Shown here: one piece after another, positions 10,982 to 20,875 of the stretch
Layout: every line of letters begins with the position of its first letter
Position numbering within the stretch: the stretch's first letter is position 1
From: Arenimonas daejeonensis
GTDB lineage: Bacteria; Pseudomonadota; Gammaproteobacteria; Xanthomonadales; Xanthomonadaceae
Length of the DNA: 64,000 nucleotides
Direction: 5' to 3'
Assembly (NCBI RefSeq): GCF_007993735.1
Contig: NZ_CP042453.1
Span: 1,426,001 to 1,490,000, forward strand
Notes under the pieces: generated by a model
Seen by the model: the letters and a program-made list of their open reading frames with translations, nothing else
What the model was told of the DNA's origin: nothing
Databases searched by the model: none
Program-made: the position numbers and the translations under genes

Positions 10982-13216
10982 ATGAATCTGTCCCGCCTGC
11001 TGCCGGCGCTGTGCGCGCTGGTGTCCCTGCCTGTCGCCGCCGTCGAGATCGACGGCCGCCTTGATCCGCAGGAATGGGCCGGTGCCCGCCACATCACCGA
11101 CTTCGTCATGGTGCAGCCCCTGAGTGGCGAACCGGCGCGCCTGCGCACCGAAGCCTGGATCCTGGCCACGCCGGAAGGCCTGGCCGTGGCCTTCCGCAAT
11201 GAACAGCCCGCCGGCGTGCCACGCACCACCCAGCGCACCCGCCGCGACCAGGGTGGCCAGCTCGACCGCGTCAACTTCATGGTGGACTTCGACGGCGACG
11301 GCCGCACGGGTTACGACTTCATGGTCACCATCGCGGACGGCATCAGCGACGAAGTGATCACCAGCGAGCGCAACTTCAACACCGACTGGGACGGCCTCTG
11401 GCACCGCGCGGTCACGCAGGACGAGACCGGCTGGTCGGTGGAAATGCGCATCCCCTGGCACGTGGCACCGATGGCCCGGCCCGAGGACGGCAAGCGCACG
11501 CTGGGCATCTACGTCGACCGCGTGGTCGGCAGCACGGGCGAGCGTTTCGGCTGGCCCGACATCAGCTTCCAGAAGCCACGTTTCCTGTCCGAGTTCGCGA
11601 AGATCGAAGTGCCGCTTTACGAACAGTCGCTGTTGGCGGTGACGCCCTACGGTGTCGTCGTCAACGATCGCATCACCGGCGACACGGACTACGACGTCGG
11701 CGCCGACCTGTTCTGGAAACCCAACGGCCAGTTCCAGCTGTCGGCCACGCTGAACCCGGATTTCGGCCAGGTCGAAAGCGACGACCTGGTGGTGAACTTC
11801 GGCGCGGTGGAAACCTTCTTCGGCGACAAGCGGCCGTTTTTCACCGAGAACCAGGGCCTTTTCGACGTGCCCTTCGGCGCCGGCAACAGCCGCCTGCTGT
11901 ACACCCGCCGCATCGGCGGCAATGCCGACGACGGCAGCGGTGCGGGCGACGTCGAGGCCGCGGTGAAGCTCAACGGCAGCCTGGGCCAGGTGCGATACGG
12001 CCTGCTGGCCGCCACCGAGGCCGACGAGGTGGGCCGCGATTTCTTCGCCCTGCGCGCCACCCGCGATTTCGGCACGCAGGACCTGGGCACCATGCTGACC
12101 TACGTGGACCGGCCCTTCCTGGACCGCACCGCGGCCGTGTATTCCGTGGACCACCAGTGGACGCCGACGGCGGCCTGGAACATCCGCAGCCAGGTGGTCG
12201 CCTCGCAGGTGAAGCAGGCCGGCCAGGCCAGCGAAGACAGCGGCCTGCAGATCAAGGCCGACTACGAGATGGGCGAGGGCTGGCGCCAGCAGCTGTGGTT
12301 CCTGCACCTCGGCGACGAGCTGCAGCTCAACGACATCGGCTACCTGGACCGCAACAACTTCAACTACCTGCGCTATGAACTGGCGCGGCGTTTCCCGAAT
12401 CTGCCGGAAACCTCGGCCTACGCGTCGCATGAATGGCGCTGGGCGGCGTCCACGCGCCGCAATGACCACGGCCTGAGCATCGCCGAGGCGGTGGCGGTGG
12501 CGCGCTACAGCGAACGCCGCGATGGCGGTTCCGAATACCTGGACCTCGCCACCTGGACCGACGGCCACGACGACCTGATCACCCGCGGCAACGGCGCCGT
12601 GCGCGTGCCCGAGAAGCTCTACCTGTTCTGGGAACGTTCGCGCCCGCGGCGTGGCTACTGGTCCCAGTACGTCAACGCACGTTCGGCGGCGGAAGGTCTG
12701 GAAGGCGCCGAAGGCCTGGGCCTGGAACTGAACTTCGAGCCGACCCTGCATGTGAGCGACAGCCTGGCCCTTGAGGGCGTGTTCGGCCTGCAGCACATAC
12801 CGGACTGGCTGCTCTGGCGCGGCGGCACCCGTCTGGCCAGCTACCGTTCGGACATCGCGCGGATCGGCGCCAACCTGGAATGGCAGATCGGTACCCGCCA
12901 GGAGCTGCGCCTGAAACTCGAAACCCTCGCGCTCGACGCCCGCCTGCGCCAGGCCTGGGAAGTCGGGCCGGGCGGGGAGCCGGTGGCCGTGCCCACACCG
13001 GCCGATGTCAGCGATTTCAGCCTCTCCAACCTCGGCTTCCAGGTCCGCTACCGCTACGAACTGGCGCCATTGTCGGACCTGTATGTGGTCTACAGCCGCG
13101 GCGGGCTGGACGAGGACAACCAGAGCCGCTCGCTGGCCGACCTGCTGGGTGACGCCACCTCGCTGCGTGACGCCGAGCAGATCCTGGTCAAGCTGAGCTA
13201 CCGCTTCGCCAATTGA
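10982..13216 (+). CDS. DUF5916 / CBM9-like secreted or outer-membrane protein
   Basis: A 744-residue protein from ATG 10982 with a signal peptide (MNLSRLLPALCALVSLPVAA). A CBM9-like sugar-binding-type domain occupies about residues 20-205 (VEIDGRLDPQEWAGA, VDFDGDGRTGYDF, WSVEMRIPW). A DUF5916 region follows (about 210-744) with the family hallmark NPDFGQVESDD, VETFFGDKRPFFTENQGLF. The rest alternates polar and aromatic residues like an outer-membrane beta-barrel and ends in YRFAN, a typical C-terminal aromatic signature. The ligand and role are unknown. Confidence 0.82.
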   Translation: MNLSRLLPALCALVSLPVAAVEIDGRLDPQEWAGARHITDFVMVQPLSGEPARLRTEAWILATPEGLAVAFRNEQPAGVPRTTQRTRRDQGGQLDRVNFMVDFDGDGRTGYDFMVTIADGISDEVITSERNFNTDWDGLWHRAVTQDETGWSVEMRIPWHVAPMARPEDGKRTLGIYVDRVVGSTGERFGWPDISFQKPRFLSEFAKIEVPLYEQSLLAVTPYGVVVNDRITGDTDYDVGADLFWKPNGQFQLSATLNPDFGQVESDDLVVNFGAVETFFGDKRPFFTENQGLFDVPFGAGNSRLLYTRRIGGNADDGSGAGDVEAAVKLNGSLGQVRYGLLAATEADEVGRDFFALRATRDFGTQDLGTMLTYVDRPFLDRTAAVYSVDHQWTPTAAWNIRSQVVASQVKQAGQASEDSGLQIKADYEMGEGWRQQLWFLHLGDELQLNDIGYLDRNNFNYLRYELARRFPNLPETSAYASHEWRWAASTRRNDHGLSIAEAVAVARYSERRDGGSEYLDLATWTDGHDDLITRGNGAVRVPEKLYLFWERSRPRRGYWSQYVNARSAAEGLEGAEGLGLELNFEPTLHVSDSLALEGVFGLQHIPDWLLWRGGTRLASYRSDIARIGANLEWQIGTRQELRLKLETLALDARLRQAWEVGPGGEPVAVPTPADVSDFSLSNLGFQVRYRYELAPLSDLYVVYSRGGLDEDNQSRSLADLLGDATSLRDAEQILVKLSYRFAN

Positions 13217-13289
13217 CCGCCTGGCCGTGACGACTTCCTGAACTGCCTGGCCGGGCGGCTTGCCCGGCGGGGGCGGTCAGGAGTCTAAT

Positions 13290-13309
13290 GTTTCAGAAAT
13301 TTCTGAAAC
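13290..13309. promoter_or_regulatory. Perfect 20-bp palindromic operator upstream of the GbsR-cydAB operon
   Basis: The sequence GTTTCAGAAATTTCTGAAAC is identical to its reverse complement and ends 14 bp before the GbsR start codon. Its size and symmetry suit a dimeric winged-helix repressor, most simply autoregulation by the neighbouring GbsR/MarR-type protein. No other copy was noticed in the window. Confidence 0.65.
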
Positions 13310-13323
13310 TTCGGGTCAGGGCC

Positions 13324-13899
13324 ATGAATCTCCCTCCGCTCAGCCAGTCCTTCGTCCTGCATTTCGGTGAGATGGGCAGCCGATGGGGCATCAACCGCAC
13401 CGTCGGGCAGATCTACGCGGTGCTGTTCATCTCGGCCCAGCCGCTGACCGCCGACGAGATCACCGACCGGCTCGGGGTCAGCCGCTCGAACGTGAGCATG
13501 GGCCTGAAGGAACTGTCCTCCTGGCGCCTGGTGCGGCTGAGCCACCAGCCCGGCGACCGCCGCGACTTCTACGCCGCGCCCGAGGACGTCTGGGCCATCT
13601 TCAAGACCCTGGCCGAGGAGCGGCAGCGCCGTGAAGTGGACCCGACCCTGTCCATGCTGCGCGACGCGCTGCTGGAAGCGCCCGATTCGCCCGAGGAACG
13701 CCACGCCCAGGCGCGCATGCGCGAGATGCACGACCTGATCGAGCAGTTGACCGAGTGGTTCGCCGAAGTGCGCAAACTCTCGCCGTCCACGCTCGAGAAA
13801 CTGATGTCGCTGGGTTCCAAAGCCACGACCCTGCTGCAGTTCACCGACAAGGTGCGCGGCCTGGGCGGCACGGCCGGCAGCGAGGAGAAGGCCTCGTGA
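13324..13899 (+). CDS. GbsR/MarR-family transcriptional regulator
   Basis: A 191-residue regulator with a GbsR-type winged helix (GSRWGINRTVGQIYAVLFI, LTADEITDRLGVSRSNVSMGL, LVRLSHQPGDRRDFYAA), then an alpha-helical dimerisation region rich in charged residues. ATG 13324 is chosen because the in-frame upstream ATG (13288) lies inside the palindromic operator. Its stop overlaps the cydA GTG start (GTGA), so it is translationally coupled to the terminal oxidase. It probably controls cydAB by binding the palindrome at 13290; the signal is unknown. Confidence 0.85.
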   Translation: MNLPPLSQSFVLHFGEMGSRWGINRTVGQIYAVLFISAQPLTADEITDRLGVSRSNVSMGLKELSSWRLVRLSHQPGDRRDFYAAPEDVWAIFKTLAEERQRREVDPTLSMLRDALLEAPDSPEERHAQARMREMHDLIEQLTEWFAEVRKLSPSTLEKLMSLGSKATTLLQFTDKVRGLGGTAGSEEKAS

Positions 13900-15239
13900 G
13901 CGAACTCGACCCGGCCCTGCTGGCGCGCATCCAGTTCGCAGCCAACATCAGTTTCCACATCCTGTTCCCGACCATCACCATCGCCCTGGGCTGGTTCCTG
14001 CTGTTCTTCAAGCTGCGTTTCCTGCGCACCGGCAAGCAGCACTGGATGGACGCCTACCAGTTCTGGGTGAAGGTGTTCGCGCTGACCTTCGCCATGGGGG
14101 TGGTCAGCGGCATCACCATGAGTTTCCAGTTCGGCACCAACTGGCCGGGTTACATGGAAACGGTGGGCAACATCGCCGGGCCCCTGCTGGCCTACGAAGT
14201 GCTGACGGCGTTTTTCCTGGAAGCCAGCTTCCTCGGCATCATGCTGTTCGGGCGCAAGCGGGTGGGCGAGCGCATGCATACGCTGGCCACCGTGCTGGTG
14301 GCCGGCGGCACCACGGCCTCCGCGTTCTGGATCCTGTCGCTGAACTCCTGGATGCAGACGCCGGTGGGCTTCGAGATGATCGACGGGCGCGCACATGCCA
14401 CCGACTGGCTGGCGATCCTGTTCAATCCTTCCTTCCCGTACCGGCTCACGCACATGCTGCTGGCTTCGGGCCTGACGGCGTCGTTCCTGATCGCGGGCCT
14501 GTCCGCCTACCGCTGGCTGCGCCACGACCGCGGCGCGGACGTGATGGCGGCGCTGCGTACCGGCGTCACCGTGGCGGCGCTGCTGATCCCGGTGCAGATC
14601 TACGTCGGCGACCTGCACGGCCTGAATACGCTGGAACACCAGCCGGCCAAGGTCGCGGCGATGGAGGGCGTGTGGCAGGACGAGAAGGGCGCGCCGGCGC
14701 TGATCTTCGCCATGCCCAACGAAGAAACCCGCACGAACGACTACGCCATCGGCATCCCGAAGCTCGCCAGCCTGATCCTCACCCACGAACTCGACGGCGA
14801 AGTGAAAGGCCTCGACTCCTTCCCTGGCGAGCACCCGCCCGTGGCGCCCGTGTTCTGGGGTTTCCGCGTGATGGTGGGCACCGGCGTGCTGATGCTGCTG
14901 GTGTCCTGGTGGACCGCCTGGCGCCTGCGCCGTGGCGGCGAGCCCGGCGCCTGGCAGGCGAAGGCACTGGTGGCGATGACCTTCTCGGGCTGGCTGGCGA
15001 CGCTGGCCGGCTGGTACGTCACCGAGATCGGCCGCCAGCCCTGGCTGGTGACCGGTGTACTGCGCACGGTGGACGCGATTTCCGATACCCCAGCGCCGGT
15101 GATCGGCATCAGCCTGTCGGCCTACCTGCTGATCTACGCATTGCTGCTGGGCTCGTATGTGTCGGTGCTGTTCTACCTGGCCCGCCACCGCGGCAAACCC
15201 GACCACAAACCGGCCGTCGCCGGCCTGCAGGAGGTGTGA
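13896..15239 (+). CDS. cydA: Cytochrome bd-type (cyanide-insensitive) quinol oxidase subunit I
   Basis: A 447-residue subunit I starting at GTG 13896, overlapping the regulator stop. It carries haem ligands in ISFHILFPTITI (haem b595-type His near residue 20) and the periplasmic quinol-binding region GLNTLEHQPAKVAAMEG. The Q-loop is short, the form found in cyanide-insensitive (CIO, short Q-loop) oxidases and not in E. coli CydA. WKxG-like and GRQPW motifs are present (TEIGRQPWLVTGVL). Multiple transmembrane helices are evident. With subunit II it oxidises ubiquinol and reduces O2 without proton pumping. It is intact. Confidence 0.93.
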   Translation: MSELDPALLARIQFAANISFHILFPTITIALGWFLLFFKLRFLRTGKQHWMDAYQFWVKVFALTFAMGVVSGITMSFQFGTNWPGYMETVGNIAGPLLAYEVLTAFFLEASFLGIMLFGRKRVGERMHTLATVLVAGGTTASAFWILSLNSWMQTPVGFEMIDGRAHATDWLAILFNPSFPYRLTHMLLASGLTASFLIAGLSAYRWLRHDRGADVMAALRTGVTVAALLIPVQIYVGDLHGLNTLEHQPAKVAAMEGVWQDEKGAPALIFAMPNEETRTNDYAIGIPKLASLILTHELDGEVKGLDSFPGEHPPVAPVFWGFRVMVGTGVLMLLVSWWTAWRLRRGGEPGAWQAKALVAMTFSGWLATLAGWYVTEIGRQPWLVTGVLRTVDAISDTPAPVIGISLSAYLLIYALLLGSYVSVLFYLARHRGKPDHKPAVAGLQEV

Positions 15240-15240
15240 G

Positions 15241-16232
15241 ATGGACGCTGCCCTGCCGCTGATCTTCACTGGGCTGATGGCGCTGGCGATGCTGCTGTAC
15301 GTGGTGCTGGACGGCTACGACCTGGGCGTCGGCATCCTGCTGCGCGGCGCGTCCGACCCGCAGAAGGACCGCATGATCTCGTCCATCGGCCCGTTCTGGG
15401 ACGCCAACGAAACCTGGCTGGTGCTGGGCGTGGGCCTGCTGCTGGTGGCGTTCCCGCTGGCGCACGGCGTGATCCTGAGCTCGCTCTACCTGCCGGTGGC
15501 GGCGATGCTGATCGGCCTGATCCTGCGCGGCGTCGCCTTCGACTTCCGGGTGAAGGCGCGCGCGGCGCACAAGCCGCTGTGGAACGGCGCGTTCTGGGCC
15601 GGCTCGCTTCTCGCGGCGTTTTCGCAGGGATTCATGCTGGGCAGCTACATCCTCGGCTTCCGCGACGACGCCGTGGCGGTGATGTTCGCGATCGCGATCG
15701 GACTATGCCTGTGCGCGGGTTACGCGCTGCTGGGCGCCGGCTGGCTGGTGCTCAAGGCCGAGGGCGAACTGCGCGAGCGCGCGCTGCGCTGGGCCTACGC
15801 CAATCTCTGGCTGACCGCGTTGGGCATCGCTGCCGTGTCGGTGGCCACGCCTGGGTCAGCCCGCGCATCTTCGAGAAGTGGTTCGCGTTGCCGCAGCTGC
15901 TGTTCCTGCTGCCGGTCCCGGTGCTGACCGCGCTGGTGTTTGCCGCCACCGAATCGGCACTGCGGCGCCTGCGCAAGGGCGAGACCGCGCGCGACTGGGT
16001 GCCGTTTGCCGGCGGCATCGCGCTGTTCGTGCTGGCCTTCATCGGCCTGGCCTACAGCCTGTTCCCCTACCTGGTGATCGACCGCATCACGCTGTGGGAA
16101 GCGGCCGCGGCACCGGGTTCGCTGAAGATCATGCTGGTCGGCGCGCTGGTCACCCTGCCGATGATCGTCGGCTACACCATCTACGTGTACCGCGTGTTCT
16201 GGGGCCGCAGCGGGGACCTGAGCTACGAATGA
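15241..16232 (+). CDS. cydB: Cytochrome bd-type quinol oxidase subunit II (one frameshift in this assembly)
   Basis: Subunit II, about 330 residues after correction, starting one base after the cydA stop. The N-terminal LYVVLDGYDLGVGILL and the SIGPFWDANETWLVLG motif are typical. The frame breaks after AAVSVATP at about 15850. Inserting one base gives WVSPRIFEKWFALPQ and the last helices, through to WGRSGDLSYE. It is polytopic and needed for haem insertion and stability of subunit I. No cydX-type micro-ORF could be recognised between 16233 and the terminator. Confidence 0.9.
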
Positions 16233-16236
16233 TTCG

Positions 16237-16258
16237 CGGGGCGGCCGAGGCCGCCCCG
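16237..16258. terminator. Hairpin between convergent cydB and EF-G-like gene
   Basis: CGGGGCGGCC (16237-16246) pairs with GGCCGCCCCG (16249-16258). It sits in the 34-bp gap between the cydB stop and the end of the convergent GTPase gene. There is no U-tract on either strand, so efficiency is uncertain. Confidence 0.45.
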
Positions 16259-16266
16259 TGGAAGCG

Positions 16267-18303
16267 TCAGTCCTCGTCGTGGTGCGGCTTGAAGGCCTCG
16301 ACCAGCTGCTTCTGCACATTGCCCGGCACCGGTTCGTAGTGGCTGAACTCCAGGTCGTAACGGCCGCGGCCGGCGGTGGCGCCCTTGAGTTCGGCCGCGT
16401 AGTCGGTGAGTTCCGACAGCGGCACCTGGGCCTTGACCACGATCTCGCCGCCGCGGCCGGCGTCGGTGCCGTGGATGCGCGCGCGTTTGCCGGCCAGCTG
16501 GCCGGTGATGTCGCCCATGTGCGCTTCCGGCGCGGCCACGGTCAGGTCCACGATCGGCTCCAGCACCTGCGGCCGGGCCTTGAGCACCGCATCGAGGAAA
16601 GCCTTCTTGCCGGCGGCGACGAAGGCGACTTCCTTCGAGTCCACCGTGTGGTATTTGCCGTCGTACACGGTCACGCGCACGTCCTGCAGCGGGTAACCGG
16701 CGATGGCGCCACCGTGCAGCACCTGGCGCACACCTTTTTCCACCGCCGGAATGAACTGCCCGGGGATGGTGCCGCCCTTTACCGCATCCACGAACTCGAA
16801 ACCCTTGCCGCGCTCCAGCGGCTCGATGCGCAGGAACACCTCGCCGAACTGGCCGGCGCCGCCGGTCTGTTTCTTGTGCCGGTGGTGGCCTTCCGCCTGC
16901 GAGCCGATCGTCTCGCGGTAGGCGATGCGCGGCGGGCGCGAGCTCACGTCCACGCCGTAGCGGTCCTTGATGCGTTCCAGCATCACCCGCAGGTGCAGTT
17001 CGCCCAGGCCGCGGATCACGGTTTCGTTGAGTTCGGCGTGGTGTTCGACGTGGAAACCCGGGTCCTCCTCGGCCAGCTTGTGCAGGGCGGTGGACAGTTT
17101 CTGTTCCTGGCCGCGGGTGGCGGCCTCGATCGCCAGGCCGAACATCGGTTTCGGGAAGGCCAGCGGGTGCAGCCGGATGTTGTCCTCGTCGTGGCTGTCG
17201 TGCAGCACGGCGTCGAAGTGCACCTCGTCTATCTTGGCCACGGCGGCGATGTCGCCCGGGATGGCCTGGTCGATCTCGACGTGGTCCTTGCCCTTGAGCT
17301 TGAACAGGTGCCCGACCTTGAAGGGCTTCTTGCCGTCGTCTATGAACAGCTGGCTGTCCTTGCGCACCGTGCCCTGGAACACGCGGAAGATGCTGAGCTT
17401 GCCGACGAAGGGGTCGTTGACGATCTTGAATACGTCGGCGATCACATGCGCCTTCGGGTCCGGCGTGGAGGTGATTGGCTGGCCGTTCTTCTCGAACGGC
17501 GGCGGGTTGCCTTCCAGCGGGTTGGGGAAAAGTTTTTCCGCCAGGTCCAGCAGTTCCTTCACGCCGGCGCCGGTGCGCGCGGAGACAAAACACACGGGCA
17601 CCAGGTGGCCTTCGCGCAGGCACTGTTCGAAGGCGTCGTGCAGGGCGGTGCCGCTGAGGCCGGTTTCGCCGTCCTCGAGGTAACGCTCCATCACCTGTTC
17701 GTTGATCTCGACCACCTGGTCGATGATGCGCTGGTGCGCGTCGGCGACCGGGCCGAGATCGGACTCGCCCTCGGGGTTGAAGAAGCAGTCCACCACGGTC
17801 TTGCCGCCGTCGGCGGGCAGGTTGATCGGCAGGCACTCCGGTCCGAAGGCGTCGCGGATTTCATCCACCAATGCGGCCAGCTTCGCCGGCTCGGAATCAA
17901 TCTTGTTGATCACGATCACCCGGCACAGGTTGCGCGCTTTGGCGTGCTCCATCATGCGCCGCGTGCCGTATTCGATGCCGGTGCCGGCGTTGATCACGAT
18001 GGCGACGGTTTCCACCGCGGAGAATGCCGACAGGGTCGGGCCGCGGAAATCGGGATAACCCGGGGTGTCTATGAGGTTGACGTGGATGCCCGCGTGGTCG
18101 GTGGATGCGATCGCGGTGTTCAGTGAATGGCCGCGGCTTCGTTCCATGGGATCGAAGTCGGACACCGTGGTGCCGCGTTCGAGGCTGCCTGCCGTCTGTA
18201 TCGCGCCACCGGCATGCAGCAGGGCTTCGAAGAGGGTGGTTTTGCCGGCGCCGGAGTGGCCTGCCAGGGCCACGTTGCGGATGGTTTCTGTGCTGTACGA
18301 CAT
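16267..18303 (-). CDS. EF-G-like translational GTPase (EF-G2 type paralogue)
   Basis: A 678-residue GTPase with the five-domain layout of elongation factor G but of the divergent EF-G-like subfamily. It has P-loop GHSGAGKTT (15-23), switch I region ERSRGHSLNTAI, G3 DTPGYPDF, G4 NKID, domain IV with TGGAGQFGEVFLRIEPL, and domain V with LQDVRVTVYDGKYHTVDSKE. It lacks the canonical RGITI of EF-G switch I. The start has a GGGAGAGA site. The role is uncertain: paralogues of this kind may replace EF-G under stress or act on ribosomes in other ways. It is intact, unlike many neighbours. Confidence 0.85.
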   Translation of the reverse strand: MSYSTETIRNVALAGHSGAGKTTLFEALLHAGGAIQTAGSLERGTTVSDFDPMERSRGHSLNTAIASTDHAGIHVNLIDTPGYPDFRGPTLSAFSAVETVAIVINAGTGIEYGTRRMMEHAKARNLCRVIVINKIDSEPAKLAALVDEIRDAFGPECLPINLPADGGKTVVDCFFNPEGESDLGPVADAHQRIIDQVVEINEQVMERYLEDGETGLSGTALHDAFEQCLREGHLVPVCFVSARTGAGVKELLDLAEKLFPNPLEGNPPPFEKNGQPITSTPDPKAHVIADVFKIVNDPFVGKLSIFRVFQGTVRKDSQLFIDDGKKPFKVGHLFKLKGKDHVEIDQAIPGDIAAVAKIDEVHFDAVLHDSHDEDNIRLHPLAFPKPMFGLAIEAATRGQEQKLSTALHKLAEEDPGFHVEHHAELNETVIRGLGELHLRVMLERIKDRYGVDVSSRPPRIAYRETIGSQAEGHHRHKKQTGGAGQFGEVFLRIEPLERGKGFEFVDAVKGGTIPGQFIPAVEKGVRQVLHGGAIAGYPLQDVRVTVYDGKYHTVDSKEVAFVAAGKKAFLDAVLKARPQVLEPIVDLTVAAPEAHMGDITGQLAGKRARIHGTDAGRGGEIVVKAQVPLSELTDYAAELKGATAGRGRYDLEFSHYEPVPGNVQKQLVEAFKPHHDED

Positions 18304-18440
18304 GAGGCCGTCTCTCCCAAGGCATGGGTGGATAGGCCGTCATGGTCGGCGGCGCAGAGGCGCTGCCAGGTCGTTTTCGCGCGACCGCGCGTCGGTCATG
18401 GCGGAAGCCCGGCCGCGGCCGGGGGACTAGCCTTCCACCA

Positions 18441-18469
18441 GCGCCCCGCCGGGTCAACCCGTGGGGCGC
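18441..18469 (-). terminator. Weak candidate terminator after the hydroxylase-sulfotransferase gene
   Basis: GCGCCCC (18441-18447) pairs with GGGGCGC (18463-18469), with an inner GGG/CCC arm. It lies 11 bp past the stop at 18480 on the minus strand. No T-run follows in that direction. Confidence 0.3.
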
Positions 18470-18479
18470 GGGCCGGGGT

Positions 18480-20338
18480 TCAGCGCTGGGCGGCCCGGGC
18501 CGCGCGGGCCAGGGTGGCCTGCAGGCCCGGCAGTTCGGGCTCGATCAGGGCGGCGTGGCGGCGCCATTTTTCCGGGTCCGGGGCGGTCAGGGTGTAGCGC
18601 GACAGGGGCAGGGCGGCGCCCAGGGCGCGGTCCCAGGACCAGCCGGCCCAGGCGCAGAGGCGCTCCACTTCGGCCTGGGGGACGCCAGGAACCGGCCGTG
18701 ATCCACCGTGGTCCAGGCGTCGGCGGGCAGGGCGGCCAGGTCGTCGAGCAGCAGCCGGGTCGTGGTTTCCCACTGCGCCGCCACGATCCGGCCCAGCGGC
18801 TGGCCCGACAGCGCCCGCCAGTCGGGCGTCAGCAGGAAGGACCAGGGCGGACCGTTCCAGCCCGGCAGGTTCGGATACATGACGAATTCGCCCGACTGCC
18901 AGCCATCGATCATGCTGCCCAGCACCTGGCGCGGGTCGCGGTGCAGGTAGATGAAACGCGCCTCCGGGAATACTTCGCGCAGGAAGGGAATGCGCAGGGC
19001 GTTTTGGCGTCTTCTCCAGCATGCGCAGCCGGTCGGCCGTCGGCGCTTTGCCGTCACGGTCGCGCAGGGCGTCCAGGAAACGCTGGCGCAGCTGCGCGGC
19101 GATACGCGGATCGGCGTCGGCGGCGAGCAACCGGTTGGAGTCGTACTGCCGCTGCGACGGCGCCAGTCCCGGCACGCCTTCGATCAGGCTGTGGCTTTCG
19201 TCGCCGATGGTGTACAGACCGGGCGCGGCGAGCAGGGTTTCGAACAGCAGGGTGGAACCGGACCGCGGCGGGCTGACGATGAACACCGGGCGATCGAAGG
19301 TCTGCGCACTGGCCGGCGCACGCACCGCCGGGGCCGCCGCCGCGCTGCCGGGCCCGGTGTCGGCGCCGTGCACGTCCTTGCGCGATGCGCTCTTGCCGAC
19401 TGCCTTTTCGGTCAGCGCCACGCCCAGTACGTAACCTTCGACCATGAACATCAGGCCGACTTCGTTGCGCAGGCCGATCTCGCCGGCGCCGCGCGCCAGC
19501 AGGTCGGCGCGCGCGCCTGTTCGATCAGCGCGGCGTAACGCGGCCAGCCTTCGGGCCGGTCGCCGAAGGCCGCCCACAGCGCCTGCCAGCGCCGGGAGAA
19601 ATCCAGCAGGCCCTGCTGCACGGCGGGCAGGCGCGGATGCGGCACGGCCTCGGAAAGCAGGAACACGAAATGCTCGCGCATTTCCCAGGGCGTCATCACC
19701 GTCGGCAGGTTCACCGATTCGTAGTCCAGCGCCGGCTCGTCCTTGCCCAGGGGAACCGGGCGGGCCTGCCAGCCCGGGATGTCGCGGCCGGCCGGGCGGC
19801 CGCGCGCGATCAGGTCCCAAAGCTGCCCGCCGCCGACCGTGTCGGCGACCAGGTGGATGCGGGTGCTGTCGTCCTGGTTGAGCACGCGATGCCGCGACCA
19901 GGTGTCGAAGATCCAGCATTCGCCGGCGGCCATGTGGGTCTCGGCTTCGCCGACCTGGAAACGCACGCCGGGCGTGGTGGTGACCGGCACGTGCACGCGC
20001 ATGCGGTCGCGCCAGTAGTAGTTGGTGTCGACGTGGGCGGTCACCTCGGCCTGGCCGGAGAGGCGCATCAGCCGCGAACGGCCCCAGGTGGCACCCAGTG
20101 CCGCCAGTACCTGCCGCACCCGGGGCAACTGCAGCAGCGCCGGGGTCGGCCGCATCTGGCCGTCGAGTTCGTCGTTGTCGGGGTCGCCGCCGGTGGACAC
20201 CAGGGTGAGGGCCGAGTTTCCCGGCAGTTTGTTGGGGTGCGGGCGCCAGTGCGACTCGTCGATGCCGGCGATCTCTTCCGCCAGGGCGGCGGCATCGAAG
20301 CTGACCGGCAGTTGCAGGAAGGGGACCTGGAGTTTCAT
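18480..20338 (-). CDS. Asp/Asn beta-hydroxylase - sulfotransferase fusion (three frameshifts in this assembly)
   Basis: A two-domain protein of about 620 residues. The N-terminal domain (about 1-190) resembles aspartyl/asparaginyl beta-hydroxylases, Fe(II)/2-oxoglutarate enzymes: VTAHVDTNYYWRDRMRVHVPV and IFDTWSRHRVLNQDDSTRIH supply the expected His and Arg residues. After a helical linker comes a PAPS-dependent sulfotransferase domain with the 5'-phosphosulfate loop PPRSGSTLLFETLL, EKTPKNALRIPFLREVFP and FIYLHRDPRQVLGSMIDGW. Frame breaks fall at about 19502-19512, at the T4 run 19002-19005 and at the G5 run 18677-18681. Each is consistent with single-base errors. The substrate is unknown; sulfation or hydroxylation of a peptide or secondary metabolite is possible. 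Confidence 0.78.
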
Positions 20339-20446
20339 CACATTCCGAACGTCGCCGGCATCGTCCCGGCCTGGCCCGTCATGGTACCCGTGCGGCGTAC
20401 ACTTTGTGTCCCGACCGCGGTCGCGGTCAGCCACCGGAGCATCGCC

Positions 20447-20867
<421 letters not shown>

Positions 20868-20875
<8 letters not shown>

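Noticed and set aside
10745..12796. 683-codon minus-strand open frame opposite the SET and DUF5916 genes
   Set aside because: Antisense shadow with no recognisable motif; both + strand genes are convincing.
16258..18126. 622-codon + strand open frame opposite the EF-G-like gene
   Set aside because: Low-complexity His/Ala/Val/Gly-rich antisense frame typical of GC-rich coding DNA; the minus strand encodes an intact GTPase.
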